From: an uncultured Balneolaceae bacterium
Lineage (GTDB): Bacteria > Bacteroidota > Rhodothermia > Balneolales > Balneolaceae
Length of the DNA stretch: 36,338 bases
Assembly: GCA_913057825.1 (NCBI GenBank)
Contig: CAJXOW010000035.1
Coordinates: 1-36,338 of the forward strand
Reading direction: 5' to 3'
The notes below the pieces were generated by a model. That model did not search any database. It was not told where the DNA came from and was given only the letters and a program-made list of their open reading frames with translations. This document shows, piece after piece, positions 24,926 through 33,210 of this stretch; the first letter of the stretch is position 1, and each line of letters begins with the position of its first letter. The translations under genes and the position numbers were made by a program.

Positions 24926-26047
24926 ATGGACTACTCCCAGCTTAAAAAGCCTGCATTACTTTTTGATGAAGATCGATGTCGAAAAAATATACGAGCCATG
25001 GTGGATAAAGCCGCTCGACACCGTGTTGAACTGAATCCACATTTTAAAACCCACCAGTCGCGCATTATTGGGTCGTGGTTCCGGGAAGAGGGAATTGGCA
25101 AAATAACCGTCTCATCCCTTCGCATGGCACGCTATTTCTATCAAGACGGTTGGGAAGATATTACGATCGCATTTCCGGTTAATATCCGACAATCAGATCA
25201 ATTAGATGACCTAGCTGCAAACATTAATCTTACTTTATTCGTCAATAATCTGGTTGCTGCCCAGCAGCTGGATCAGCATTTGAGTAACCCGGTACACGTA
25301 TATACGGAAATCGATACCGGTTACCAGCGTACCGGAATCCCCCATAAGAAGTTAGATGCTATTGAACGCCTGCTGGACCATTTCGAGCACAGCGAATGGC
25401 TGGAATTCAAGGGGTTCTACACCCATGCCGGGCAAACCTATGATGCTACAGACAATGAACAGATCGCAGAAATTCACAGCCTGACGCTACACCGGCTTAA
25501 TCGGCTAAAAAAACGTCTGTCCGGCAAATATCCCGATATACGGATTTCCATCGGAGATACTCCCTCCTGCAGCATCTCCCAGAATTTTGCGGGTGTTCAC
25601 AGTATACATCCCGGAAATTTTGTGTTTTATGATTTAAATCAATTTCGCATCAGTTCCTGTTCAATAGACCAAATAGCTGTCGCCCTCGCCTGCCCAGTCG
25701 TTTCCCGACGCCCGGAACGCCGGGAATTAATACTGCACGGCGGAGCTGTACACCTGTCCAAGCAGTTTGAATTGACTAAAGATCAACAACCCTACTACGG
25801 ATTGCCGGTAACCCTTGAAACTTCCGGTTGGAGCGGGCCATGGTCGAACAGCCATCTTCGTTCACTCTCCCAGGAACATGGTATTCTAAAGTGCAACAAG
25901 GAGCAGTTTAATGCCTACGAAGTAGGGGATCTGGTCGGCATTCTTCCTATTCACGCTTGCTTAACCTGTAACTTGATGGGCCATTATGTGTCGTTGGAGA
26001 ATGAACAGATTGATCACATGGAAGAGGCTGCATATGTTGATGAATAG
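24926..26047 (+). CDS. PLP enzyme of the D-threonine aldolase / D-serine dehydratase (DSD1) family
   Basis: The 373-residue protein has an alanine racemase-type TIM barrel at the N-terminus with PLP lysine K41 in LNPHFKTHQ, and a C-terminal D-serine dehydratase-like domain. H343 and C345 in PIHACLTC match the divalent-metal site of the family. Members cleave D-3-hydroxyamino acids (aldolase) or deaminate D-serine; sequence alone does not decide which. It is third in the operon after a lysine 6-dehydrogenase-like enzyme and an MFS carrier, so D-amino-acid or opine-type catabolism is conceivable. It converges with the pilin gene with only 18 bp between stops. Confidence 0.87.
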   Translation: MDYSQLKKPALLFDEDRCRKNIRAMVDKAARHRVELNPHFKTHQSRIIGSWFREEGIGKITVSSLRMARYFYQDGWEDITIAFPVNIRQSDQLDDLAANINLTLFVNNLVAAQQLDQHLSNPVHVYTEIDTGYQRTGIPHKKLDAIERLLDHFEHSEWLEFKGFYTHAGQTYDATDNEQIAEIHSLTLHRLNRLKKRLSGKYPDIRISIGDTPSCSISQNFAGVHSIHPGNFVFYDLNQFRISSCSIDQIAVALACPVVSRRPERRELILHGGAVHLSKQFELTKDQQPYYGLPVTLETSGWSGPWSNSHLRSLSQEHGILKCNKEQFNAYEVGDLVGILPIHACLTCNLMGHYVSLENEQIDHMEEAAYVDE

Positions 26048-26065
26048 CCAAAAAGGGGCACGTAG

Positions 26066-26500
26066 TTATTGCCACTCAACGGTATCCTCTTTGATAACAG
26101 CCTTGATGGAAGAACCATCTGTAGAACCAAGCGGATTATCATTATCGTACTTATCGTCGCTGGAAGGATACGCTTGAATCTCAAATTGAGCGTTCGATCT
26201 TGATGTAATTACGTAGGTTCCATTCTCATTGTAGGTTTTCAGACCATTGCTACTGATCTTCAATTTTGGAAACGAAGTTTTACTAAAGTCGAAGCTCGTA
26301 AAACTGTTATCTCCACCACCCATAATGTCAGGTTTTAAATAAAATCCACGGGCCGAAGCTGCTATACTCTGAATATCGTATCGAACTTTTGTTTGATTTG
26401 ATTGTTTCAACTGTGAATCCGTGACTCTCAGCGCAACTACAGTAGCAACGCCAACCACGATAACAACCAGGATAACCAGAAGAAGTTGTTGCTGTCCCAT
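26066..26500 (-). CDS. Pilin-like protein, MGQQQLLL-type N-terminus (possible major pilin)
   Basis: The 144-residue protein starts MG, then QQQLLLVILVVIVVGVAT, a hydrophobic helix beginning directly after Gly2, like a mature type IV pilin. The leader would be only two residues, and position +5 of the mature form is Leu, not Glu. After the helix comes an amphipathic part (VRYDIQSIAASARGFYLKPD, 39-58) like the pilin alpha-1 helix, then a beta-rich, Gly/Asn/Ser-rich head to the end (VEWQ). I recall similar N-termini in other FCB genomes but cannot check. It is the last gene of the pilus-like locus, separated from the secretin gene by a betaine-binding protein gene. Confidence 0.7.
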   Translation of the reverse strand: MGQQQLLLVILVVIVVGVATVVALRVTDSQLKQSNQTKVRYDIQSIAASARGFYLKPDIMGGGDNSFTSFDFSKTSFPKLKISSNGLKTYNENGTYVITSRSNAQFEIQAYPSSDDKYDNDNPLGSTDGSSIKAVIKEDTVEWQ

Positions 26501-26631
26501 TATTATTTAAATGCATTAAAGAATAGATTTGGTTTAATTCGACCCCAGCGCCCCGCTGCAAGTTGCTTTTTAAGTGTTAATTATTTTTAGTAAGATGAAT
26601 AATAATTTTAAAAAGGCAAAAATATTAATGA

Positions 26632-26654
26632 CCAGGCTAAGACGCACTGCCTGG
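26632..26654 (-). terminator. Weak terminator-like hairpin
   Basis: CCAGGC (26632-26637) pairs with GCCTGG (26649-26654) around an 11-nt loop, about 50 bp after the stop of the betaine-binding protein gene. The U-run is poor (TCATTAATATTTTTG), so termination would be partial. Confidence 0.35.
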
Positions 26655-26701
26655 CTCAGTACTTAAATTGAAAAGTAAAAGTAAATATTTAAGCCCAAAG
26701 A

Positions 26702-27589
26702 CTATTGATCGGGCAGCCACTTTTTAATTAATTCCGGATGCTCTCGCATCCACCGGCCTGTTATGTTTTTTATATCATCCTCTTCTCCCCTTTTTTTAAT
26801 ACTTATCATGAGATCATAAAGTTGGGGTTCTGATAAATTCATATTGGATAAAAACCTTGCCAATTCAGGTTTATCATTCATTAAATCTTTTCTCCCCACT
26901 ATATGGATGGCTCCCTCCCGCCAAAGTTTTTTATCCGGATCCTGCTTCAAAAATTTAAGATCCCACTCTCCAAATATCCAATGCGGTTTCCAACCGGTCA
27001 CAACAATCCATTCCCGGTTCATTACGGCTCTCTTAAGAGCAGCCGTCATGGCCGGTCCGCTGGAACTGACCAACCGATAATCAAGTTCATACCTGCTCAT
27101 TACTTTCCTGGTCGTCTGCATAATTCCCGCCCCCTCTTCGATGCCCGTAATGGTCCCATTTAAACGACTCTTGATTGAGTCTGTCCTTAATTGGCGAATT
27201 GAGTCCACGGGCATATAGGCAGGAACCACCAACCCGCTTTGGGTCGAATCTATAACCGATCCAAGATCCATAAGGTGATCCCTATATTTTTCAAGAAAGG
27301 AACGATGTAGAACGGGCTGCCAGGATTCCATAAATGCATCGGCATCCGTTTCGGCCACTGCTTTATAAGCCGCATCCAGATCGGCCGATATCAACGTCAC
27401 CTCGTATCCCAGATGGGTTTCAAGCACATTGGCCGCAAGATGGGTATAGGCTATCCCCTCATCCCACTGAATATACACCAGCGTCGCCTGTTTTGGCTGG
27501 TTGCTCGTTTCATCTTTCTTTTGGTCGCACCCTGTCCATAGAACAGTTAATGCAACAGGTAACAGCAGGCCAATCTTGACAAGCTTCAT
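26702..27589 (-). CDS. proX: Glycine betaine/choline-type ABC transporter substrate-binding lipoprotein
   Basis: The 295-residue protein has a lipobox WTGC with Cys21 and the OpuAC/ProX fold. Aromatic residues for quaternary-ammonium binding are in the expected places: W42 (YIQWDEG), W90 (FMESWQPV), and W200/W204 (VTGWKPHWIF). It would deliver glycine betaine or a related osmolyte to an ABC permease, but no permease or ATPase gene lies in this window. It is inserted between the secretin gene (68 bp upstream) and the 144-residue pilin gene on the same strand. Whether it is transcribed with the pilus genes is unclear. Confidence 0.88.
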   Translation of the reverse strand: MKLVKIGLLLPVALTVLWTGCDQKKDETSNQPKQATLVYIQWDEGIAYTHLAANVLETHLGYEVTLISADLDAAYKAVAETDADAFMESWQPVLHRSFLEKYRDHLMDLGSVIDSTQSGLVVPAYMPVDSIRQLRTDSIKSRLNGTITGIEEGAGIMQTTRKVMSRYELDYRLVSSSGPAMTAALKRAVMNREWIVVTGWKPHWIFGEWDLKFLKQDPDKKLWREGAIHIVGRKDLMNDKPELARFLSNMNLSEPQLYDLMISIKKRGEEDDIKNITGRWMREHPELIKKWLPDQ

Positions 27590-27657
27590 GAAAACGTATG
27601 TTCGAATATCCTCTTTAATTAACCAAGTTAACTAAATCCGAAGTCACCCGTACCAAT

Positions 27658-29289
27658 TTATTTTTTGGCAGTAGAAGCTTTTTTTCTTTTATAGATCCAG
27701 GCATCCTTGTTTACATCCGTTCGTACCTCCTCAAGGAGGAATTCCGCTTTCTTTGATGTCTGTGCCTGGAAGAGAGAAACCAATAGTAGATCAGACTTTG
27801 GTTTTCGAATGATATCGGCCATATAGCCTTCTTTTCTCAGTCTCTTCTTATGTTCATTAGCCTTGGTTTCATTCTTGTAAGAACCGCCGATGATGTAATA
27901 TTCCAATTCAGTGTCTTCATGAATCGTTTCAATTAGCGGCTTCTCCTTGTTTACAGTCGTTTTGTTCGGTCGTGTAAGGGTCTCGTAATATTCTCTCTCC
28001 TTCTTCAACTGTTCCGGTATCGTAGACCTGGAATCTTGGGCTATCCGGTCGGGCAGACTGGGTTCTATGGATGCTTCAATTAAAATCACCAGTTCTCTTA
28101 CCAATTGGTTTGTGGAATTATATCCGAATAAATAGCGAAGTCCCAGGAACCAAGGTGGAAGATCTTTCAAAATGGGTACGCCCTGTCGGCTTGTTGATTT
28201 TTCCGTTCGATAGAGTCCGGCGATAACGGTTGACTCTCCATCGAGCAAGGTGATATTGGTGGTCGCCGTTTGTTTATTGATGATAGAACTCGCGCTGGTG
28301 GGCTGCGCCGAAGATCGTTCAGCCATCAACGTCAAATAAATGAAGGTGGAATCACCTTTTTCAATGATGTACGGGGTGACCTCCAGGATGGTACCTACGC
28401 TGAAAAACTGCTCGGTTACATTTCCGGAAAAGGTCTTTTGCTTAACGGAAAAGTCCTGACCGACTTGAATCCGACCTTTATTGCCTTCCAGAACCTTAAT
28501 GGTAGGATGCGCCAGAATTTGTCCCATATTATCCTGTTCAAATGCGCTGAACAGGGCTTGCACACTAATTCCGGCTCCCACTTCACCGAAATTAACCAGA
28601 CTGCTGAATAGATTCTGCGAAACGCTTTGCGCACCGCGGGCATCGACGCGAACAAAATCATCACCCGTTTCAACCGGGAACTGCGGCCCCTGCTGTTGTC
28701 CGCCGCCCTGACCCGTCTGTACCGGCGCATCGGAAGTGAGGGTAGACCAGTCAACCCCCACTTGCTTAAGCGCTTGCTGGTTTCCTTCAAAGAACGTCGC
28801 TTCTATACGCACTTCACGGGTATTCAAGCCCGGAAGCTGAACCTCACTACCGCCGCCACCTGCAGCAGGTCCTCCAGGCTGCTGCGGCCCTTGGCCGGGT
28901 TGTTGAGCTTCCGGTTGCGGTTTGACAATCTCGATCGCTTCCTTGGTGTATTGCGCCTGCAGCCCCTTGGCATCCACAATATAGTTCAGAGCTTTTTTCC
29001 AGTGCATCGGGGGCAAACTGACATTGATGGCACCTTCCGTATTGGTTTTATCAACGATGAATCGCTTCTCATACTGTTGGGCAAAGCCATTCAGAATCTG
29101 AATAGCTTGCGGGAAAGGCAGCGAACGCTCCAGGCTTACCACTTTGTTGGGATCCAGTTCCGCAGCCGGCAGCTCCTCCATGCCTTCCTGGGCCCAGCTG
29201 GTTGCCGCTGTCAAGGCAAAAATACCCACACAACCCAGTAAAAATGGAAATAGAAGTCGTCGTATCATAGAGTGGTAAAGTTGTTTCAT
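27658..29289 (-). CDS. pilQ: Secretin (PilQ/GspD type) with C-terminal SPOR domain
   Basis: The 543-residue outer-membrane channel has a signal peptide at 1-33 (SWA|QE). A short N-domain covers about 50-125, and a Pro/Gln/Gly-rich linker 125-150. The secretin domain is about 155-408, with VEVTPY-type block ILEVTPYIIEKGD (301-313), LLDGESTVIAGLYR (348-361), GVPILKDLPPWFLGLRYLFG (370-389) and a final LVILIEASI. Unusually, residues about 462-537 form a SPOR domain (YYIIGGSYKNETKANEHKKR), a fold that binds denuded peptidoglycan glycans and in other proteins marks division septa. The start codon overlaps the stop of the PilO-like gene by 4 bp, so translation is coupled. The N-terminal region is shorter than in most PilQ proteins. 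Confidence 0.9.
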   Translation of the reverse strand: MKQLYHSMIRRLLFPFLLGCVGIFALTAATSWAQEGMEELPAAELDPNKVVSLERSLPFPQAIQILNGFAQQYEKRFIVDKTNTEGAINVSLPPMHWKKALNYIVDAKGLQAQYTKEAIEIVKPQPEAQQPGQGPQQPGGPAAGGGGSEVQLPGLNTREVRIEATFFEGNQQALKQVGVDWSTLTSDAPVQTGQGGGQQQGPQFPVETGDDFVRVDARGAQSVSQNLFSSLVNFGEVGAGISVQALFSAFEQDNMGQILAHPTIKVLEGNKGRIQVGQDFSVKQKTFSGNVTEQFFSVGTILEVTPYIIEKGDSTFIYLTLMAERSSAQPTSASSIINKQTATTNITLLDGESTVIAGLYRTEKSTSRQGVPILKDLPPWFLGLRYLFGYNSTNQLVRELVILIEASIEPSLPDRIAQDSRSTIPEQLKKEREYYETLTRPNKTTVNKEKPLIETIHEDTELEYYIIGGSYKNETKANEHKKRLRKEGYMADIIRKPKSDLLLVSLFQAQTSKKAEFLLEEVRTDVNKDAWIYKRKKASTAKK

Positions 29290-30137
29290 TCCGTAACCTC
29301 CAATGTAATTTCTTCAACCAACCCACCTTTATTTAAGGTGAAGGTAGCACTTCGCTGCTTAAAGTTGATATCGGTCAGACGTCCCATAAACACTCGATCC
29401 CCGATCTGAAGTCGATTTAGATTTCCATTCTGATCCAGCAAAAATACGGTATTGGGACTGATGCCCGCAATCTTACTACCTTCGACATTAGGCAACCCTT
29501 CTTCGTTGCTGGGTATATCGCGAATTAATGGGAAGAAAGGATTATGGGGAATGTTATAGTCCCTGTTTGAAAGCACATAATTTTGCTGCTTCAATAAGGT
29601 ATCCCTGCTGAAAAAGCTTTCCAGGACAAAGCTGAACTGTACATCGTTATTTTCCGGGGTATCGCCATTCGGTGATAAGTTTAGACTTCTCACTTTATGC
29701 AGCGGACGGTTTTGCTCAATATTCATGATCAAATTATTGAGGTTTGCATAGGGACCATATCCCTGGATAGCTGTCCTGATCACCCCATAACGATTATTAT
29801 GTACCGAATCGCGGAAAGTATAATTGATTTTTACATCTGAGACCCCCCGGTTCATTTCGTCCAGGTAGTCGTAAACACGGTTCGGCGTCGTGTAGTCATT
29901 CAACCCTTTCGCCAGGTTGGCCAGGATACGTCGTGCTTCCCGAAAGCGTTTCTGCATGGGCTCATAACGAGCTGCAATCTGGTTTTTCTGTTCCAGGGTC
30001 TTTGTTTTTTCTTCCAGTGTTTTCGTTAATGTATCGATTTCGTTTTCCTGCCAATAATAAATATACGATCCTCCGCCGCCAAGTATAAGCAACAGTACAA
30101 CCGATAGTATTATGGTATTTCTAAGTCCGTAGGACAT
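29286..30137 (-). CDS. pilO: PilO-PilP-like fusion, pilus alignment subcomplex
   Basis: The 283-residue protein has one N-terminal membrane helix (about 7-28), a coiled coil (about 32-75, EIDTLTKTLEEKTKTLEQKN) and an alpha/beta region to about 178 with the order and length of PilO. A Pro/Asn linker leads to a C-terminal beta domain (about 218-283; GSKIAGISPNTVFLLDQNG, RLQIGDRVFMGRLTDI, GLVEEITLEV) that resembles the PilP/GspC homology region, which docks on the secretin. I infer a fused PilO-PilP. The PilO call is solid by context; the PilP part rests on pattern only. It follows the PilM-PilN gene by 14 bp and overlaps the secretin gene by 4 bp. Confidence 0.8.
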   Translation of the reverse strand: MSYGLRNTIILSVVLLLILGGGGSYIYYWQENEIDTLTKTLEEKTKTLEQKNQIAARYEPMQKRFREARRILANLAKGLNDYTTPNRVYDYLDEMNRGVSDVKINYTFRDSVHNNRYGVIRTAIQGYGPYANLNNLIMNIEQNRPLHKVRSLNLSPNGDTPENNDVQFSFVLESFFSRDTLLKQQNYVLSNRDYNIPHNPFFPLIRDIPSNEEGLPNVEGSKIAGISPNTVFLLDQNGNLNRLQIGDRVFMGRLTDINFKQRSATFTLNKGGLVEEITLEVTE

Positions 30138-30151
30138 ACTAGTGTCTCCGG

Positions 30152-31828
30152 TTAACGTCGACTAATGAGTTCATTAATTTTTTGATTTTGGTCAGGTGCA
30201 AACTCCACTTCATCCTCAACAATTTGCTGAACCGTAATCGTAAATTGATACAGGTCTTCTTCCCTGACAGAAGTCAGATTAACCTGGTCAAGCATGGCTT
30301 CATGAAAAACATCAACAAAGCTTGTTATGCGATTACGATATAGACTAATCCCTTCGATACGCAGCCCGTCTCCCACCGTATTAAGTGAAGTTATCCATAG
30401 GCTATTTACTCTCTGAATTCTCCCGTTTACCATATCAAGTGTCGTTGACCACTTCTCAGATCCTTCCATCAAGGTGTCAACCAGCGTCAAGTTCTGGCGG
30501 ACCGATCTAAAATCATTTTCCAGCTTGTTCACTGAATTCACTGTCTGTTGTACCTCCGTAATCTGCTGTTCCTTGGAATTTATCTGAGATTCCAGTTGAC
30601 TGATTTTACTGGCATTGGCCTGGTAAAAATAGTTAAGAACAATGGGCGACAGACCAATTAATAAAAGCAAAACGATCCCGTGCCATTGGAGCTTGAATAC
30701 TTTTTGCCGTTCAGCAACATAGTTCGGCAGAAAAGTGAGCGAGGGGAACTTCTCTTCATCAAGTCCCGAGACGCACCAGGCCAAGGCAATAGCCGTCGTA
30801 AAACCATTGACAACCGAATCTTCAAAGTTGCTGGCATCAAATCGATCCGGATTCAATTTCAACTCGCTGACCTCAAGATCCGGGAAGTTTTCATTGAAGA
30901 ACTCCACCGCTTCATAGCCGAGCGTATTATTTGCCAGCAAAATCCTGTCAAGACTGGGAACTTCTCCGGTATCAAGCTGGTAGAGCAATTTACTGAAAAC
31001 CGTATTAAGCAGGCTATTTGAACTGGTTCCCTCGTTGATCATGGGAGAAACCTGCCATATCTGATCCCCTTTCATAAACACAATTCGGCAATGCTGATTC
31101 TCAAATTGGATCACAGCTGTTATTTCCGCTTCATCCAGATCGTAATGGGTCCGCACCAGTCCAACAAGCGCCGATTCATCGGGCACCACGTCGTGAATAA
31201 AAGTCTTTCCATCATAGAATTCCGCTGCTTCATCGACGAGTTGGAGCAGAGGGGCATATTGTTCAACGGAAGCCAGAATCAGTGCGCCATCATCACGTAT
31301 TTCATACTCGTAAAATTCTTCAGATTTTTGAGAACCATAGATAGATTCCAGCTTATTCTCAATGATCTCCCTGAGATCTTTTTTCTTGACCTCTTCATAA
31401 TCTGTATCTCGGAGGACCTGAACGATTGTCTGTCCGGCAGGGACATTGATTCCCAGATCAACTCGGCTGGGATTTATATCCTCCATCAAATTGGCCAACA
31501 TCAGACCATTACCCATGCCCTCTTCACCTTCGGCTTCAACCGTCATGTCCATCAACTCATCGTCTTCCTCCCCCTCCATCAGATCTTTATCGATTCCTTC
31601 TTCCTCTCCACTTTCCCCTTCCTCTTCTAATCCGAAAATAGCCTCGGAGTCCTCCTCTTCCGACTCTTCCATATCGAAGTCAGAAGACGATTCACTTTCA
31701 ATTTTTTCTTTGAGAGAAACCCGATCCAGGCCAAGAAGTCGTACGACATTCCCATCCACCTCGATATGGGCATACTTCAGGTAATCCTCTTCCAGCGTAA
31801 TTCCTATAAATTCATTGGTGCCGAACAT
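30152..31828 (-). CDS. pilM/pilN: PilM-PilN fusion with acidic insertion
   Basis: The 558-residue protein begins with an actin-like PilM domain (FIGITLEEDYLKYAHIE at 7-23, then about 120-355). It is interrupted near 44-105 by a strongly acidic stretch of mostly Glu, Asp and Ser. The PilN part starts at LTFLPNYVAERQK (364-376), the counterpart of the PilN motif that binds PilM, followed by a membrane helix (about 383-400), a coiled coil (405-445) and a ferredoxin-like C-domain (455-540). In classical pili PilM and PilN are separate proteins that bind each other, so this fusion makes the pairing permanent. It is followed by PilO-PilP and the secretin in the usual order. Confidence 0.87.
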   Translation of the reverse strand: MFGTNEFIGITLEEDYLKYAHIEVDGNVVRLLGLDRVSLKEKIESESSSDFDMEESEEEDSEAIFGLEEEGESGEEEGIDKDLMEGEEDDELMDMTVEAEGEEGMGNGLMLANLMEDINPSRVDLGINVPAGQTIVQVLRDTDYEEVKKKDLREIIENKLESIYGSQKSEEFYEYEIRDDGALILASVEQYAPLLQLVDEAAEFYDGKTFIHDVVPDESALVGLVRTHYDLDEAEITAVIQFENQHCRIVFMKGDQIWQVSPMINEGTSSNSLLNTVFSKLLYQLDTGEVPSLDRILLANNTLGYEAVEFFNENFPDLEVSELKLNPDRFDASNFEDSVVNGFTTAIALAWCVSGLDEEKFPSLTFLPNYVAERQKVFKLQWHGIVLLLLIGLSPIVLNYFYQANASKISQLESQINSKEQQITEVQQTVNSVNKLENDFRSVRQNLTLVDTLMEGSEKWSTTLDMVNGRIQRVNSLWITSLNTVGDGLRIEGISLYRNRITSFVDVFHEAMLDQVNLTSVREEDLYQFTITVQQIVEDEVEFAPDQNQKINELISRR

Positions 31829-31843
31829 AGGGGTTAGTTAAAA

Positions 31844-33088
31844 TTAAAAATCGGTTTTATTGAGGAGTTGCTTAATACGCTTCTTGTTATTGGCGTTATT
31901 GATCGCTTCTTCTTTTGAAATCTTGCCCGCCTGGTGCAGTTCATGCAAACTTTGCTCCATCGTCATCATACCATGCTTACTGCCTTCCATCAGCATCTGG
32001 TAGATCTCACTCACATTATCGTTGCGGATAGCAGCCTGAACTGGCGGTGTATTCAACATGATTTCTTTGGCAAGCTCACGTCCCCCGTTTAAGCTGGGAA
32101 TCAATTTTTGACTCATTACACACGTTAATACATCCGCCAGTCGGGTTCGCACACGATTTTGCTCATCGCTCGGCACCTCACCGATAATACGGTCAATACT
32201 TTCCATAGCCGAAGAAGTGTGCAGCGTTCCAAACGTCTTGTGTCCCGAATCGGTAATCTCCAGCGCTGTCATAATCGTTTCCGGGTCCCGGAGCTCTCCA
32301 ATCATGATAATATCCGGGTCTTGTCGCAGCGCCTGGACGGCCCCTTCTTTAAACGACTTGACGTCACGCCCCACTTCACGGTGTCGGACAATCGACCGTT
32401 TCGGTTCGTGAATCAACTCAACCGGTGAAGCGATAATCACGATATGAGCATCCACCGTGCGATTATTGGCATCAATAATCGTGTCCAGGGTCGAGGACTT
32501 ACCAGAACCGGTGATACCGGTAATAAGGGTGAGTCCATATTTGTAATAAGAGAGGCTGAGTGCTTTGGCAATTTCAGAATGCAGTCCCAATCCCTTAAAG
32601 GGACGGATTTCATTATCAATCTTCCTCATGTTCAGTGCCACATGCTCCATGTCAAAATACATATCCGCCCTGAACCGCTGGGATACTCCATCCCCCATCT
32701 TCATGCTGTAGGAGAAATCCACATTTCTATCCTCCAGTAAATACTCCCGCTGACTCGGCATCAAGATATTATGCAGCAGAAAATCGGTCTGCTCCAGTTC
32801 AAACATTTTATCATCTGTAGCCGGGGACTTCTCGCCATGCACACGATACCAGACGTGTCCTGCGCATCCGGGTCCGCCGAGATCGATGTCCGACGCCTCA
32901 TTTTCATTCATCTGCAGCAGGAACTGCTCAAAATACTCTCTAAGCTCTACACGAAAATCATCGGGCTGGGATTCCATAATCTCTCCGATCTTCACATGAC
33001 GTTCGATCCCCGTCAAGGTGTCGGGCACCTGTTCGATCAACGGATTCAACCGCTCCAATACATCCGATTTTTGAGCTGTTTCTATCAT
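31844..33088 (-). CDS. pilT: PilT-like retraction ATPase
   Basis: The 414-residue secretion/twitching ATPase has Walker A GITGSGKSST (191-200), Walker B with catalytic Glu in IIMIGELRDPE (260-270), the His box GHKTFGTLHTSSAMESIDRI (282-301) and the PilT-type AIR box (VQAAIRNDNVSEI, 350-362). The N-terminal domain has ASDIDLGGPG (65-74). The Asp box, usually IEDPIE, here reads IASPVE (219-224), losing both acidic residues at its centre. An N-terminal extension of about 50 residues precedes the usual start of PilT. It follows the PilX-like gene by 122 bp and precedes PilM-PilN by 15 bp. It should power pilus retraction; whether the Asp-box change affects turnover is unknown. Confidence 0.92.
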   Translation of the reverse strand: MIETAQKSDVLERLNPLIEQVPDTLTGIERHVKIGEIMESQPDDFRVELREYFEQFLLQMNENEASDIDLGGPGCAGHVWYRVHGEKSPATDDKMFELEQTDFLLHNILMPSQREYLLEDRNVDFSYSMKMGDGVSQRFRADMYFDMEHVALNMRKIDNEIRPFKGLGLHSEIAKALSLSYYKYGLTLITGITGSGKSSTLDTIIDANNRTVDAHIVIIASPVELIHEPKRSIVRHREVGRDVKSFKEGAVQALRQDPDIIMIGELRDPETIMTALEITDSGHKTFGTLHTSSAMESIDRIIGEVPSDEQNRVRTRLADVLTCVMSQKLIPSLNGGRELAKEIMLNTPPVQAAIRNDNVSEIYQMLMEGSKHGMMTMEQSLHELHQAGKISKEEAINNANNKKRIKQLLNKTDF

Positions 33089-33210
33089 GAATGAGTGCTT
33101 ATTCTAGCATTTTATACCTTCAATAAGCGAAATTTACAACTATTATAAAAATTTAATTTTATTAAGATCCGTGCAACTCAACATAATGTGTACATATTAA
33201 TTAAGCAATT

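Noticed and set aside
28627..29241. Plus-strand open frame of 204 codons
   Set aside because: Antisense to the secretin, which is unambiguous.
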